Position numbers and translations under genes: made by a program | Source of the DNA: Paragonimus skrjabini miyazakii | Lineage: Eukaryota; Platyhelminthes; Trematoda; Plagiorchiida; Troglotrematidae | Assembly: GCA_014338405.1 (NCBI GenBank) | Contig: JTDE01000150.1 | Coordinates: 180,452 to 244,451 of the forward strand | Length of the DNA: 64,000 bases | Direction of reading: 5' to 3' | The notes under the pieces: model-generated | What the model saw: the letters and a program-made list of their open reading frames with translations, nothing else | Database searches by the model: none | Told to the model about the DNA's origin: nothing | Part shown: positions 47,108 through 58,400 of the stretch, in pieces | How positions within the stretch are numbered: position 1 is the first letter of the stretch | Layout: the number at the start of each line of letters is the position of its first letter

Positions 47108-47210
47108 CTGAAGATCAAGAACAACGCGGCAATGCAGACAAAACAGCTTTTCGACGAATGCCGAAGACTGCTCATGAAGTTCTTTATTACAGGATTGTAG
47201 GAATTTTCAG
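47108..47210 (+). CDS. possible short exon with two open frames
   Basis: Begins after acceptor TGTTTTTGGGTTACAG (ends 47,107) and reaches a donor-like CAG followed by GTAAAA at 47,211. Two frames are open across it. One reads LKIKNNAAMQTKQLFDECRR LLMKFFITG then TAG; the other AEDQEQRGNADKTAFRRMPK then TAHEVLYYRIVGIF up to the donor. Which is used, if either, cannot be told. Confidence 0.25.
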
Positions 47211-47386
47211 GTAAAATTTATTCACATGGTTTTGCTATGTCATTTTGGAAGATAATTCTAGCAGCTTGTTGTGCTGTAGTTAAATTCTTTTCAGGTATGC
47301 AACATGGATAACACATATTAGGTCTCGCTGATAAAAGAACAATCTCGTTCGCGCATTGTACATATGGTTAATGTGCTTTGGTTCAG

Positions 47387-47776
47387 GTTGTGAGAGAGCC
47401 CGTTTTGCTGTCCGATCAACCACTCAATTTCCTGTTTATCCAATTGTATTACCTATGTCCCATTGTTAAGATAACGCTTTTGAAGGATTGCAAGAGTTTC
47501 TTAAACGGTTGTTTACGTCCCTTACACGATCATGAAAGGGGACAACACAAACCCGCCTTTGATTCGCTGCTCTCCGTTGTGACTGGTTGTGGGCATAATG
47601 CTGGATTCCTAAAGTGTCGTACCCTTCTGATTGCAGGTTGTCGTTATGATACCCGGGATTGTTTTAACTCTAGTTTTAACCGGTTCCACATTCCTGTTCC
47701 TGCTTTATTGTTTCATTTATCCCGCCTTGCTTCTGTTCCAGACCCCAACCCATTAAAGTTCAATGGCCATATGTGA
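47387..47776 (+). CDS. unassigned ORF, about 130 codons
   Basis: Starts after an acceptor-like GTGCTTTGGTTCAG (ends 47,386) and runs to TGA at 47,776. Segments: VVREPVLLSDQPLNFLFIQL, FLNGCLRPLHDHERGQHKPA, FDSLLSVVTGCGHNAGFLKC, then FNRFHIPVPALLFHLSRLAS. Seven cysteines. This and the following 700 bases are pyrimidine-rich on the plus strand. It could be the relic of a mobile element or chance; no motif recognised. Confidence 0.25.
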   Translation, partial: VVREPVLLSDQPLNFLFIQLYYLCPIVKITLLKDCKSFLNGCLRPLHDHERGQHKPAFDSLLSVVTGCGHNAGFLKCRTLLIAGCRYDTRDCFNSSFNRFHIPVPALLFHLSRLASVPDPNPLKFNGHM

Positions 47777-48456
47777 ATAGTCAACGGCGTACACTGTATA
47801 ATGAAGGATACGCCTCTTTGTTAATTGCAATAGATGGTAATCCGTTTGTCATAACTTGTGGTTAATGCCTTCAATGGCTCCCGTATGAACTGTCACCCTA
47901 TTTCTCGGTGTTTTTGCATTAATGATACTTTATTACTGAATGCAAGCTCCTAGAATCAAATCTTGTGTCCCCTCAGTCCATCTATCGGCCAGTTACCGAC
48001 TCACTCTCTTCTAATTTGCATCAACTTTGTTTCATCTTTTTGTGACGGCTGAACTGTCTTCTGCTGACAACTTTTTTTGATATTGATTGTGCTTTCAATC
48101 CTATTCCTGCATTTTTTCGGACTATGTTGGTAGCACCCTTGGTGCTATTTCCGCTTCAAGCATTGCTCTCCCGATGCGTTTTGTACAGCTGTAGTGCCTA
48201 CAAGGAATCGCAGTTGAATACCATAGTAAACCATTATTGTGGTAGCTGTCTTCGGCTTTGAGGTTAGAAAAACTTGACTTACTAATCTCATTTGATTTGG
48301 CGTTTATCCTTTGCCTCATTAACATCGATACGTTTTCTGCATTTAGTCGTTCGACGTGGTCCTATTGGCGACGCGTTACCGATCAATTTCTAGGTCGTAT
48401 GGTATCTGCACCAAATCTCTTAGGTTTGGTTTTAATGCATACATGTTTGTTCACAG
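47777..48456. other. pyrimidine-rich stretch without recognised feature
   Basis: C+T-rich on the plus strand over several hundred bases, continuing from the ORF before it. No motif. It ends in the acceptor of the next exon-like frame. Confidence 0.35.
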
Positions 48457-48779
48457 GATGTGCACAAGCAAGCAGTTTACTTTCTGCTATCGTGTCATGG
48501 TTACCTGGTTGATCAACCACCTGATGATACACACGACTTAGCAAGGACAGCCACATTGCGCGAACACATGTATGTACTCCAGAGCACATGTAGATTTCCT
48601 ACATCAAACTGCACTCGGTGGATAAAAGTCGAAGAATGTGGAGTCGATGAGAGAAAAGCCTTTCGTGTCTCATACATGAATGCACAACAATTCCGCAGGC
48701 AGGACAGTAAACAAACAAGGAGTGTATATTTGTACTCACTGAAAAAGCATAGAGCAGTCAGCACAATAATGTTGAACAA
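48457..48779 (+). CDS. possible internal exon, 107 codons, unknown protein
   Basis: One of the best exon candidates in the window. The acceptor is ACATGTTTGTTCACAG (ends 48,456) and the donor AACAA followed by GTGAGT (48,780). The frame is open throughout: DVHKQAVYFLLSCHGYLVDQ, PPDDTHDLARTATLREHMYV, LQSTCRFPTSNCTRWIKVEE, CGVDERKAFRVSYMNAQQFR, RQDSKQTRSVYLYSLKKHRA, VSTIMLN. Enters in phase 0 and leaves with two bases of a codon. Mixed polar composition with four cysteines. No family recognised. A minus-strand ORF overlaps it and is treated as a shadow. Confidence 0.4.
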
Positions 48780-49078
48780 GTGAGTAGGAAAATACAGCGC
48801 ATCTATCTCAACTGTTTCAAGTTTTTGTTTTACCACGTGTCTTTTTTCCGAGGTGTCATATTACGATTCCATGGTATCGTTCGTAGCCTTGAAGTACATT
48901 CGCGCCATAGCCACAAATGACAGAAAGTTGGGTAACTAGTATTCGGTGAAGGTAACGTAGACTGTGGATAATGTGGCTTAGGGTGTAGTGAATGACAAAC
49001 GCCAACTGTGTGCATATCACATTGATTGTTCGTCAGTTAAAGAGTGCTGTTTGATCCAGTCTGCCTTTCGTTTCTTAG
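48780..49078. other. possible intron
   Basis: Starts GTGAGT and ends GCCTTTCGTTTCTTAG, both near consensus, 299 bases. Confidence 0.35.
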
Positions 49079-49133
49079 CATTAGCGAACGTCCCTACCCT
49101 CAAAGAACGTGGTCAAATTTCAAAAAAGCGTAA
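49079..49133 (+). CDS. possible terminal exon following 48,457-48,779
   Basis: After the acceptor CTGCCTTTCGTTTCTTAG, one base completes the split codon and the frame continues as ISERPYPQRTWSNFKKA then TAA. The phase fits the upstream donor. An alternative 90-codon frame (48,988-49,260) overlaps here but does not fit the donor phase. Confidence 0.35.
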
Positions 49134-50577
49134 AAAAATTTGTGTGGTTCTTCTTTACAACTTTACTACACGTCAAGCTGAACTTGACATAGTAAAGAGT
49201 AGAAGGAATGTTAGCCTAAATCCATCGGTCGGAAATAACACTACCTCAATCTATCCTTAAACTTTGTAATTCACGTCTGATTGTCATAGGAATTTTTATT
49301 TTCAGTTGCGCTGTCGTATAGTTTGCACAGTTGGTTGACAGCATTCGTTCAAGTGCGTTCGTGGACGTTACGCAGTGAGACACAGCTCCTAATGAACACA
49401 CACAATCTTCAGTAGAACAATCACAGCTTTTGTTGACTAGACAAGGATGCTGAGTGGTCAGACAAGGCTCCTAATTACCCGGAAGCACAGTAGCTTGCTT
49501 CCTGTGGCGAATGTTTGCAAGTTAATGAAGTTCGGTTACGCCTAGTGATGCCTGTAAGTAGTGTGGTACTAACCACAAATAAGGACTAACGTTCGAAACC
49601 TATTGAGAATGCTGAGAGTCCGAAATTCAGTTTGCACATTGGGACTATAAAAAAGGGTTTGCAATTATGTGTGTATACACGAACGCTGACAGAAGGCGAG
49701 TAATAGCTGGTTTTAAGTCTGTTTCGTTGAACAAATGTAGGCAAGTAGTCCAGGTGATACACTTCACTTTCCCCTCAAAATAAGGGGTTTTTCGATATTC
49801 TTCTATATGGAAATCAAGAATGACACATCTGTATGATCAATTAACTCAACCATGTTTCTCAACATTGTATCAGTGATCAAGAAGGTCAACTCGGTACTTG
49901 CGTTACTCACTGGTTTGTTAGGTAGGTTTCACTTAGATTGTTTCGCTCGTGTTTTTAACTTGTTACCGTGCCTTATTTTGGGATAAATATCTAAGCTTAT
50001 TGGTTTTGTTTCGCAAGGGGCAATACTTTCGCCGAGATGGCGCAACGTGTGGCCAAAATGAGTTAGAACAATACATTTTCTCTTTTACTGATATAGGGTT
50101 CAAGAAATAGGACATGCCTCAATGTACTGCCGGAAAATCAGATGATGTTTAACTGTAATACATAAAATTCCAAAACCCCAACATTTATTAAGAAAGGTAT
50201 TGCGTCTAACGAAGATAATCATCTCGGGAGTAACTGGCTAAGGCCCACCATAAAGCGAATTGTTTCATTGGCAGAGAACACCTTTCGCGTGTTCGGATAT
50301 GCCCGATCTGGGGCAACCTATCAGAGTATATCGTAACTGCGTCGTCGGTAGATCAATTCAAGTAAATATTTGATGCACATATTCGGAATCCCAATGTATG
50401 TATCCACGAGAGTTGTTCATCATAATTGTCTTAAACCCTTGAAGTATTCTAGATCTGTCATTGTTGACATTATTCAATTGTAATCGGGTGTATGCTGTTG
50501 TACGCTTTTTAAGTCTGATAGGCAACCGTACGATGTTTATTTCGTTCATCCTCTTCCGACGTTCTTTTTGTTCATCT
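49134..50577. other. no recognisable gene or repeat
   Basis: AT-rich. A GATGCTGAGTGGTC stretch near 49,447 faintly recalls a tRNA box A but lacks box B. Confidence 0.4.
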
Positions 50578-50975
50578 TTATATTACTGAACCTCCTAAAT
50601 CAAAACAATTTTCCGGTTTTTCCTTTTTTCTTAAATGGTCCGACATAGATTCAGTCATCAGATTTCTCAGCTTCTCAAATCTGTGAATCTTCATGAGTCC
50701 TATGAATCTTAAAAGATAAACCACTGTTATAGGTATAATTTCGAGGAAGAGATTGCAGAGAGGGTTCAAGATATCATATTTGTTGTTACTGCTTAGAATG
50801 ATGAGCCCTATCACTTGAACGTCAGTCTGGCGATGCCACACGAATAGATAGTTCTGCGTTGAGCTTCCGAAAATAAAATGTTCACGACTAGAGTCTGATT
50901 TTATGCGATGTACTACATTGATTCCTTCAGGGATTGTTCGCATGGCCACTTCGGTTAAAAGATAAAATATTCCAC
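50578..50975 (-). CDS. possible exon, 132 codons, unknown protein
   Basis: The longest open frame in the window that is not from a transposon. On the minus strand it begins after an acceptor-like GTCATTTCATTGTGACAG (complement of 50,976 onwards) and ends at a stop at 50,578. Segments: IFYLLTEVAMRTIPEGINVV, HRIKSDSSREHFIFGSSTQN, YLFVWHRQTDVQVIGLIILS, SNNKYDILNPLCNLFLEIIP, ITVVYLLRFIGLMKIHRFEK, then a basic tail ending EKPENCFDLGGSVI. Alternating strand-like hydrophobics then a long hydrophobic helix. No family assigned. It would be a last exon. An ORF of this length can occur by chance here. Confidence 0.35.
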
Positions 50976-50982
50976 CTGTCAC

Positions 50983-51269
50983 AATGAAATGACACGAGTT
51001 TCCTGAACAACTGGTTGTCTAAACAACACCACGGTCATTTCTGATCGCTGATTATGGTGCACATTTAGCCTGCAATTGACCCTAGGAGTTTCATTTAAAC
51101 AAGCTGCCTACATACACGCAATGTGCATTACACGGGAATACTATATGACTTCAAACAATTTTAGTTTTCTATCTATACGATAGTCTGGAAATTCAATTAC
51201 CATCATATAGCTATGGCCACCTCTGTTTAATAACTTCGTGTTGAATTTGTTTGTGTGCATGTTAACTCA
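50983..51269. other. spacer
   Basis: Short AT-rich stretch with no feature seen. Confidence 0.4.
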
Positions 51270-52142
51270 GCTCACAGCAGTATTAATTTCACCAAGGAGT
51301 CAGACAACAGCGGTCGAATAAATTTATTGAATGTTGGCTTAGTAAGAAGGGAAGATGGTTTGATCCAACGAAATGTGTACAGAAAACAAACTTGAAGTGA
51401 CCAATACATTCACTTTGACAGTTTCGTTCCGCTAAATCAAAAGCGAAACCTCGTACGATATCTGACGGGTAGGGCTTTAAAGATCTGCACCCCTGACACT
51501 TTACAAGCTGAGCCAGACTTTCTCCAAGAAGTGTTCATACAGAATGGCTACCCAACGCGTTTCATTCAGAAGGCGATGCAGGCGGTAGAGTTGAAACTTA
51601 AGCCACCTTCTGTGAATGAGAAACTTGCGTTTGTTAGTCTTCCTTTCAAGAGAGATTCCATGGCCAAAGTTGTTTCGAGAATACTTAAAAAGTCAGTCGA
51701 AACTACCTACCTTGCCGTTCAATTGTGCGTGTGTTTCCTTTCATTACCTATTACCATGTCACAACTCAAAGACAAATTTCCATGTTCTACAACCAGCTGT
51801 TGTGTGTACTCATTTGTTTCCTCGTGTCCAGCATCATACATTGATCATACTACAAGGCGATTGTCTGAGAGAGTGCGCGAACATCATCCTGCGTGGTTGA
51901 ATAGTGGTGTGACTACAACTGTTACAAGCGCCATTGTTGCTCACTTGACTTACTCTAATCGTTCTGTCAGTAAGAAGGACGCTTTTCAAATCGTCTACCC
52001 AGTGCCAGGAAATCGGCTAAAGATAGTGAGATTCCGAATGTTGAACGTTGCCGAGGCCATTAATATCCGATTACGCAACCCTGACCTCTGTGCTCAGAAG
52101 AAGTTAGTACGGACACAAACTCCACTGGCTCACAACCACTGA
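51270..52142 (+). pseudogene. Penelope-like retroelement fragment, end of RT plus GIY-YIG endonuclease
   Basis: Plus-strand frame from about 51,279: INFTKESDNSGRINLLNVGL, VRREDGLIQRNVYRKQT, stop TGA at 51,393-51,395, then SDQYIHFDSFVPLNQKRNLV and onward without interruption to the stop at 52,142. The first part matches the RT thumb of Penelope-like elements. The C-terminal part has CCVYSFVSSCPASYIDHTTR, RLSERVREHHPAWL, VAHL, and a tail (AEAINIRLRNPDLCAQKK), i.e. a GIY-YIG domain in which the second motif reads YID instead of YIG. The 5' RT with the catalytic aspartates is missing. The internal TGA fits a tryptophan TGG mutated once. Confidence 0.8.
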
Positions 52143-53711
52143 AGCCCACGATCTAGAACAGTGATTGCGTAACTGGTAGTAAACACGCTGTCCATAGCCT
52201 GTATTGACCATTTATCTGACTCACCCCAGATATTGTTTTAAAATATCTTCAGTGATTTTGCATTGAAGTCCGGTAGCGGCAAGCAACTGCTAAAAATGAA
52301 TAGGTTGGTTGCATCTGACAAGCAAATACTTTCTTCCATCGGCCTCAATACTTCTCATACTTACACTACGAACATATTTAATGATAAAGATTGTTCCTTT
52401 AATGAGATGGTAAATGGTGGCAAGTCATTCTGAAGTAATGACCGTCTTTCTTACGATTCACAGGGTGCATTTAATGATGGAACCTCGAACAGAACGGAAG
52501 GTAGAATACAAATACTTGCTGGTAGCGGAACTCACATATTAGCGACTAGATCCTATCAACTGACCAGAGTAATATGATGAATAATGAATAAAATAAATAA
52601 AGTAGTAAATGATAATAAAATAATAATCAAAATAATTATAACTTCAGTAGAAGAGATTCAGAATGCGTTTTTGGCAGCTGCAACGTGTTTTTGCTTTCCT
52701 CTTTTACACGAGTGCATTAACATTAGTTCATTTTTAAAATTTTATTTTGTCCATCAAAACGCTGTGTCGAAGCTTGTTGGGAACCTATCCATTCCAGTTG
52801 TTAGGTTCTCATTAAGTTGAGATAGAAGGGCCAACGGTAATGAGTATGCAAGTAAGATATTGTAACCACCGACATTTTGATTTATCATGGTTAACCATTT
52901 TGTAATTATTCGTACTCCTAAATTTCCTAATCAAGCAAATATCTCAACCGATCAACCTCATGAACACATAAACGTTTGCACTCGGTAACTTATGAAGCCG
53001 ATTACGGACGAGGCGTTTTTGTCTTCCTGGAGCCATTCAGTCAAAGAAGAAATAAGTCATGCTGAGCTCATGGGAAGTGACTGGTAGACGTGAGTTAAAC
53101 GGGTCGAGTAGAAGTCTGTTTCTGTCCCTGAGGTTTGTTTCATAAGGGGGACACTGTAATCCCGACATGCGTTTTCAGGATCAGTCAGAACGAGAATTGT
53201 GAAATGTGGCAGTTGACTGGGTGATATATCTTTTACATTCTAATCTGCTTACTTCATATGCGAGTCAAAGCAGACAGAATTCGCTCACTGGTTCAAGTAA
53301 GGCTGTCTGTTACACTGGGCTGTGCTACGACCGCGGATCCAACCAATCAACTGAATGCTCAGCACACGCTGATCAATGAGGCTAAGTTGCTTTGTGCAAA
53401 ACAAACCAGCTGGTTTTGAAGATGGAGTGATTTGGTCATCTGAACTTGAGGGAAAGAAAAACTGTATGTAAACCAGCCGTATTTACCATATTCAGTGATT
53501 AGATAGTCAAACCTTGAAGGTTTGGAGGGAAAAAGATGAATTTCTATATTCCGACAGGCAATTAAGGTGAATCCCTCGAATAAGGATCATTATACTCGAG
53601 TTTAGAATTTGCTAGGGCTCATGTACAATCCTCCACAAAAACGTTAAGCAAAGCACAGCTATAGTTCAACGATCTCAAAAAATGTAAACAAGACTTAGTC
53701 ACAATATCAAA
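52143..53711. other. no recognisable gene; possible Penelope-like 3' flank at its start
   Basis: The first 150-250 bases may be the 3' untranslated part of the Penelope-like element, but no second copy is available to mark the end. The rest is AT-rich with an A/T simple run near 52,580-52,640. Confidence 0.35.
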
Positions 53712-53924
53712 ATGCTAATGAACGCATTAGCAAACTGGGTAAATAGCCAACCTCAACAGTTTTGGTCGACAGATGGTTTCCGGGAATTGGCTTACAATTT
53801 GTTGCCGAAAAACCCAAAAAATGATTTATGGTCACGTAGTATGTCATTCGTATCAAACAAAGTTCTTCCGTGCAGTCAAGTGGTTCAAACCAGCGAAGAT
53901 GTGCTAGGCCGCAGAACTAGGTGA
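53712..53924 (+). CDS. possible exon starting with ATG, unknown
   Basis: ATG-started frame: MLMNALANWVNSQPQQFWST, DGFRELAYNLLPKNPKNDLW, SRSMSFVSNKVLPCSQVVQT, SEDVLGRRTR, then TGA that overlaps a donor-like CTAG followed by GTGATG (from 53,922). Composition and codon choice look coding. It could be a first coding exon ending at 53,921 or a short ORF. No family recognised. Confidence 0.3.
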   Translation: MLMNALANWVNSQPQQFWSTDGFRELAYNLLPKNPKNDLWSRSMSFVSNKVLPCSQVVQTSEDVLGRRTR

Positions 53925-55170
53925 TGCACACACTACTCAAGCAAAGTGCAGTAATAGGCAACTTGATAACCAAACAATTATCAAATTGATACGATCAAAC
54001 GAAGAAATCTTGGTCAAATGCCTACCAACTGCCTAAAACAAGAGAGGTAAAACATACACGAGTTGACACGTGAAGTGGATAGTGCTGGGACAGTGGTTCA
54101 CTTATGAACTTCGAAAGCTGATGTAGCCGATGACATTTTACATGTCTATCGCTGCCGAGTTCACAACTTCAAAAATATTACCTTGACATGGATCAGCAAC
54201 GAGAGGAACAACTGAAGTTGGTAACCTTCCTATGGACATTTCTGTATACTGTTATCCACTGGATCGTTAGATCCTAGCAGTACTGGGTATGGCGAATTAA
54301 TTTCATTCACATACCTGTCTAACACCAACGCTTTTACCGTTCGGTGATACAGCACGGCAATTTCCTGGACCCACGCGACAACGTTTTGTTCCGTTTTAAT
54401 AAACCCTCATCTTATCAAGTTAATTTGACAGAACGACTTTCTTCGGAGCAGCCAACCATCACATTTTAAATGTAACTGAAGCATGAGACAAAAATGGTAC
54501 CATGAAAGGTTGAGTGAGCAACTGACATGGTATGACCATCATAGTTGCGATGGGATGAAACAAGACTAAAAATTTATCTGACTTTCAAAAATGCGATTCA
54601 CATTGATGGTGAAAACTGAATGTAGAAAAACTTTTCACATTTGGTAGCTGTCGAGTTGTGAAGTGAATAAAAATACTGATCCATATAGGTATAAGGTCAA
54701 CCGTCAACAGCACTGAAATCCGTGGAGAATAATTATCCGTAAAATAGTTAGCAGGAAAACGAAAAAGTCTCCAACGCTCAGCTTTAACAAAACACATATG
54801 GACGTGCATATTTGTGGATGAAACAATGAATCGGCGTCAGCCGGCATGGTTTAGCCGTTACTGACAAGACTTGGAAAAGGTAAGGATGCTGCTCCGAAAC
54901 TGCTGCATATTTGCGTACATACACTAGGTCCTCGCCGTGGAATGCGTTGGCAACCTTTGGCGGATAACATTCATTGGACAGTAAATTCATTTTTATGTGA
55001 AACTACCTACCTGTCAACTCTCCACCCCAACATACAACATGGATGGTTAACGCACCACGTGTGATGCCATCCGGAGACTGTTAGACTGCTTAAACTTCCA
55101 TAGTGGATGTCGTTAGTATTTCAGCGAGGTAAGACTTTGATATGTCCGGTTATTCCTGCAAGACAGAAAC
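53925..55170. other. no recognisable gene or repeat
   Basis: AT-rich, short ORFs on both strands without motif. Confidence 0.4.
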
Positions 55171-55237
55171 ATGGGTAAACTTTCTTACAGTGGCAGTCAG
55201 AAAGACCAACTTGTTAACATCACTGGTCAAGTAACAG
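55171..55237 (+). CDS. possible first exon of a 43-residue two-exon gene
   Basis: ATG in a purine-rich context (GAAACATGGG) opens MGKLSYSGSQKDQLVNITGQ then VT, and the exon ends at a perfect donor, ACAG followed by GTAAGT (55,238). It leaves with one base of a split codon. An acceptor-like TTATTCCTGCAAG lies 8 bases before the ATG, so a non-coding exon could precede it. Confidence 0.35.
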
Positions 55238-55385
55238 GTAAGTTGCGTGTTGTACCGTCATAACACGTCTTAGGAATGTCTACATGCTCGTCAGATAGCT
55301 CACCCATGAGTCCTTACCCATGCACTAATCCGTCTAAATTTCTGTAGATGAATGCTTTGTTATCGGTCTACATTGAATGTTGCAG
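55238..55385. other. possible short intron
   Basis: 148 bases, beginning GTAAGTTGCG and ending CTACATTGAATGTTGCAG. Short introns of this size are plausible in flatworm genes. Confidence 0.35.
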
Positions 55386-55450
55386 CTAATCCCAGTATCC
55401 ACCCATTACTGACGGAACTCAATGAGGTTTTACCGAGTGGAGTGAACTGA
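55386..55450 (+). CDS. possible second exon of the two-exon gene
   Basis: Starts CT, which completes the codon left open by the first exon (G+CT = Ala), and reads NPSIHPLLTELNEVLPSGVN then TGA. The phase agrees exactly. The combined product would be 43 residues, polar at the start and ending in an amphipathic helix. No family recognised. Confidence 0.35.
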
Positions 55451-58400
55451 TGGTTTGTTGAATGTGCGGTATTCGGTTGAAGTCACGTAATCCGGGGGTA
55501 GTAGGTAATGAGCAACCATGATTTTAACGGTTTTGCTTTATTTGAGTTGAGTAAATGAGTATCCAGACAATTCACATGGAAGGGTGGAGTACATCAAAAA
55601 AGAGACCAGTTCAACTGTCATGTTCAGTTCAAGTCAGCCAACTGATGCTAACTGCTTATTAGTCATTTTTTGTCGAATAACAATGTTAGAAAAATTAAAT
55701 GAAGAATCTATTTCTGATGAGATTGTCGCTCACTTTTGCTAAAATGATAATTACACATCGTGTTACTATGAACACATATGACATCTTTTTTGAGTCGAGC
55801 TGATGAGAGACCACATATGTACGAGGCATCCGCAACATCGACAATGAACAAGGCTAGCAAAGATTTAAACGCAATTTTGTCTCCAGTGCAGTGGTTACTA
55901 AGTAACAGTTAACCAGTGAACCTAGACAACCATTACGCACGGTGTGCTTTTAGGCCAATGAGTTCCTAATATCCATAAACACGTGGTGATTTACTAACAC
56001 CGGGTTATGTACGAACGATTTTGAAATTCGCTTGCGCATATACAACTAACACCTCCCAAATGAGAGAATTTCTGTGTATCTCAAACATGTATCAGGTCAA
56101 GCAGGCGATTCCCATCAGTTTGTTGTACTTCTACGAAACGATTGCCTACGATGGATGGGTTTATACAGTGGATCAGTCAGCAGGGTAGAAAGATGCTGCG
56201 AGCATTCCATGTGAATACAAACACACCAATGGAACCAGGACGTCCGGCGAGAGACCCGAACCAAGAAATTACCGAGCGGAAGCCTCTTTATTGTTTGGAT
56301 CAAAGATGTATGTGTCAGTCGCCGCAGAATGAAGGAGATGATTAGACTATTATCGTGGCCTTGGGACGTTCGTTTATCTGTCTGCTTGACTGATAGTCCT
56401 GTTGTTCGAGTTGTTTGGTTTATGCTTATGAAAACAAGGACTGAAATGAGCTGATAGCTCATATGTTGGTTAGAACTGTTCCCTTGATTGAATTTTAAGT
56501 TCTTGTAATGTACTTAACTGTTTGAAAGTGAAGACCATTGTTCGGAACCCGAATCGTGACCCACCTACAAAATTTTGAAGACCCCTACTTTATACGGTAA
56601 GAAGAAATACATTGCGGTTGCTGGCAAACGAAATGCTGTGTTAAGAGGTAGCTGGCGTGAGCTTGCTGATGGGTCAAATTTCTGTCGCTCACAGACACCA
56701 GCGCTGGTTTGTTTTTCATTTAACTTTGTTGTAGAAAGACGTTTTGCTCATCGTATTCACAATGCAGTTATACACTTTAAGGAGGCGTTAGTGCGTTAAT
56801 TTACTCATAGTACCGTAGGAAGCCGATTACGACTGTTACTGAACGAGTTACAACAATTCAGTAGTTTGTGATGCTGTGGCATTTTACTAAGTAATTTGTC
56901 CGAAGACTAAAGAAGGCTTAGCGTATACGAACAATGTCATGTAGGGAGTACAGGGCCGTCGTCAAGCACTTGTCAGCATCTGCCACAATCTCAAATGTAC
57001 AAGTTATGTACAATTTATGCCACTTTTCTATTACAATAACGTATTTGAACAACCAATGTTCTGCCCAAACTCTACCGAGAGGTTAGCTGTCGTACAGTTT
57101 TATCCATCGAAAGTTTGACCGTTAACAATGTCCTATAGTTTGTTGTAATTTTGAGGAACCAGCGAGTCACGTGGTTTTCCTATCGGCAGTGTGCTTCACC
57201 TCATTCGATAGATCTTGCAGCTTCTAACTGTGTTTTCGCCAAGTTTATGGGCTGTTCATTAACCGAAACTATGAAGTGGCCTAACTCAATTAATTCTATC
57301 TCTTAAGGCTATACATTTTCTGCCGTTTGACTTACCCTATCATATCATCTAACGTTTGTTCACGAATTGGGTGTTCGAGTTTTCGGTGTGCTGATAGTAC
57401 TGAACAAAACCTAAACAGCAGCCTACCACTTCGCTAGTAGCCATCTGGACCAACATTTGGAATTACAGCCTGCTTATTTGCCCACACTTAAAAAATCAAT
57501 GGGCGTATTAGTACAATTGACTGACGGTGGTCTACGGGAGGTTAAGTATACACAAACGTTTCTTTTTAACGCAGAAGTTTGTACGTTTGGATTTTGTTGA
57601 ACTCGGTACTAGTGAACACTCGAAATCTTACCGTTTTCGGTCGACTTCTTAGAACACGGCAAAGTTGTCAGAGGCAACAGTCGCACTCTACTCCGTTTTG
57701 AACACACCATCGTTCAACCACACAGGATGATGTTCACGTACTGCAGCGTACAAACGAGGTATAATAGGATCGATGTATGATCCTCACCACAGGTTGTAAA
57801 ATACCTTACAGTGGAGTTTTCACGCTTGTCTTTCAGTTTTAGCAGGCTAGTTGGAGTTGAACAGACGCTCTCGCATAACTGAGACGCAAGGTTGTTTGTT
57901 TCGATGGACTTTTAAGCATTCTGTCATTGAATTCAGCTAAGAAACCGCTCTCAAGTGAATAAGCACACTTAAAATTTACAAGAGATGCCTCAGTTTCTTG
58001 TTCTGCTTAAGCAATTTTTGCAGAAAGTCATGCTCAGTTTGCAAACTTCCGGCACTGTTTCTGCCACACACCCGGTGAGGTTTCATCATTGAGTGAACAT
58101 ACTGAAAACTCCAACTGTTTCCTGTAAAGACTTTGCTAGATTGAACAACCTTCTTTTCCTAATACGCCAACAAACACAACATTTATATGACCGTTATTGA
58201 CTGGCACCTTTGAAAATGCCTTAATGGTATGGACTGAGGAAACGCTGACTGAGTATGGTTTCTAGATGAATCCAAGTTGGTGACTCAACCCTGTAACAGT
58301 AAATGTTAACTGGAAACTGTAGAACATCAAAAGTTCTCTCAATTCATTCGTTGAACAATCCACATGTACCGCGTCACGTTTTATTAAATTGTATAAATAG

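Noticed and set aside
49440..49560. tRNA-like box A in a possible SINE
   Set aside because: No box B at the right distance and no second copy in the window.
56115..56462. 115-codon minus-strand ORF
   Set aside because: Overlaps a plus-strand ORF, no motif, no splice support; length can arise by chance here.
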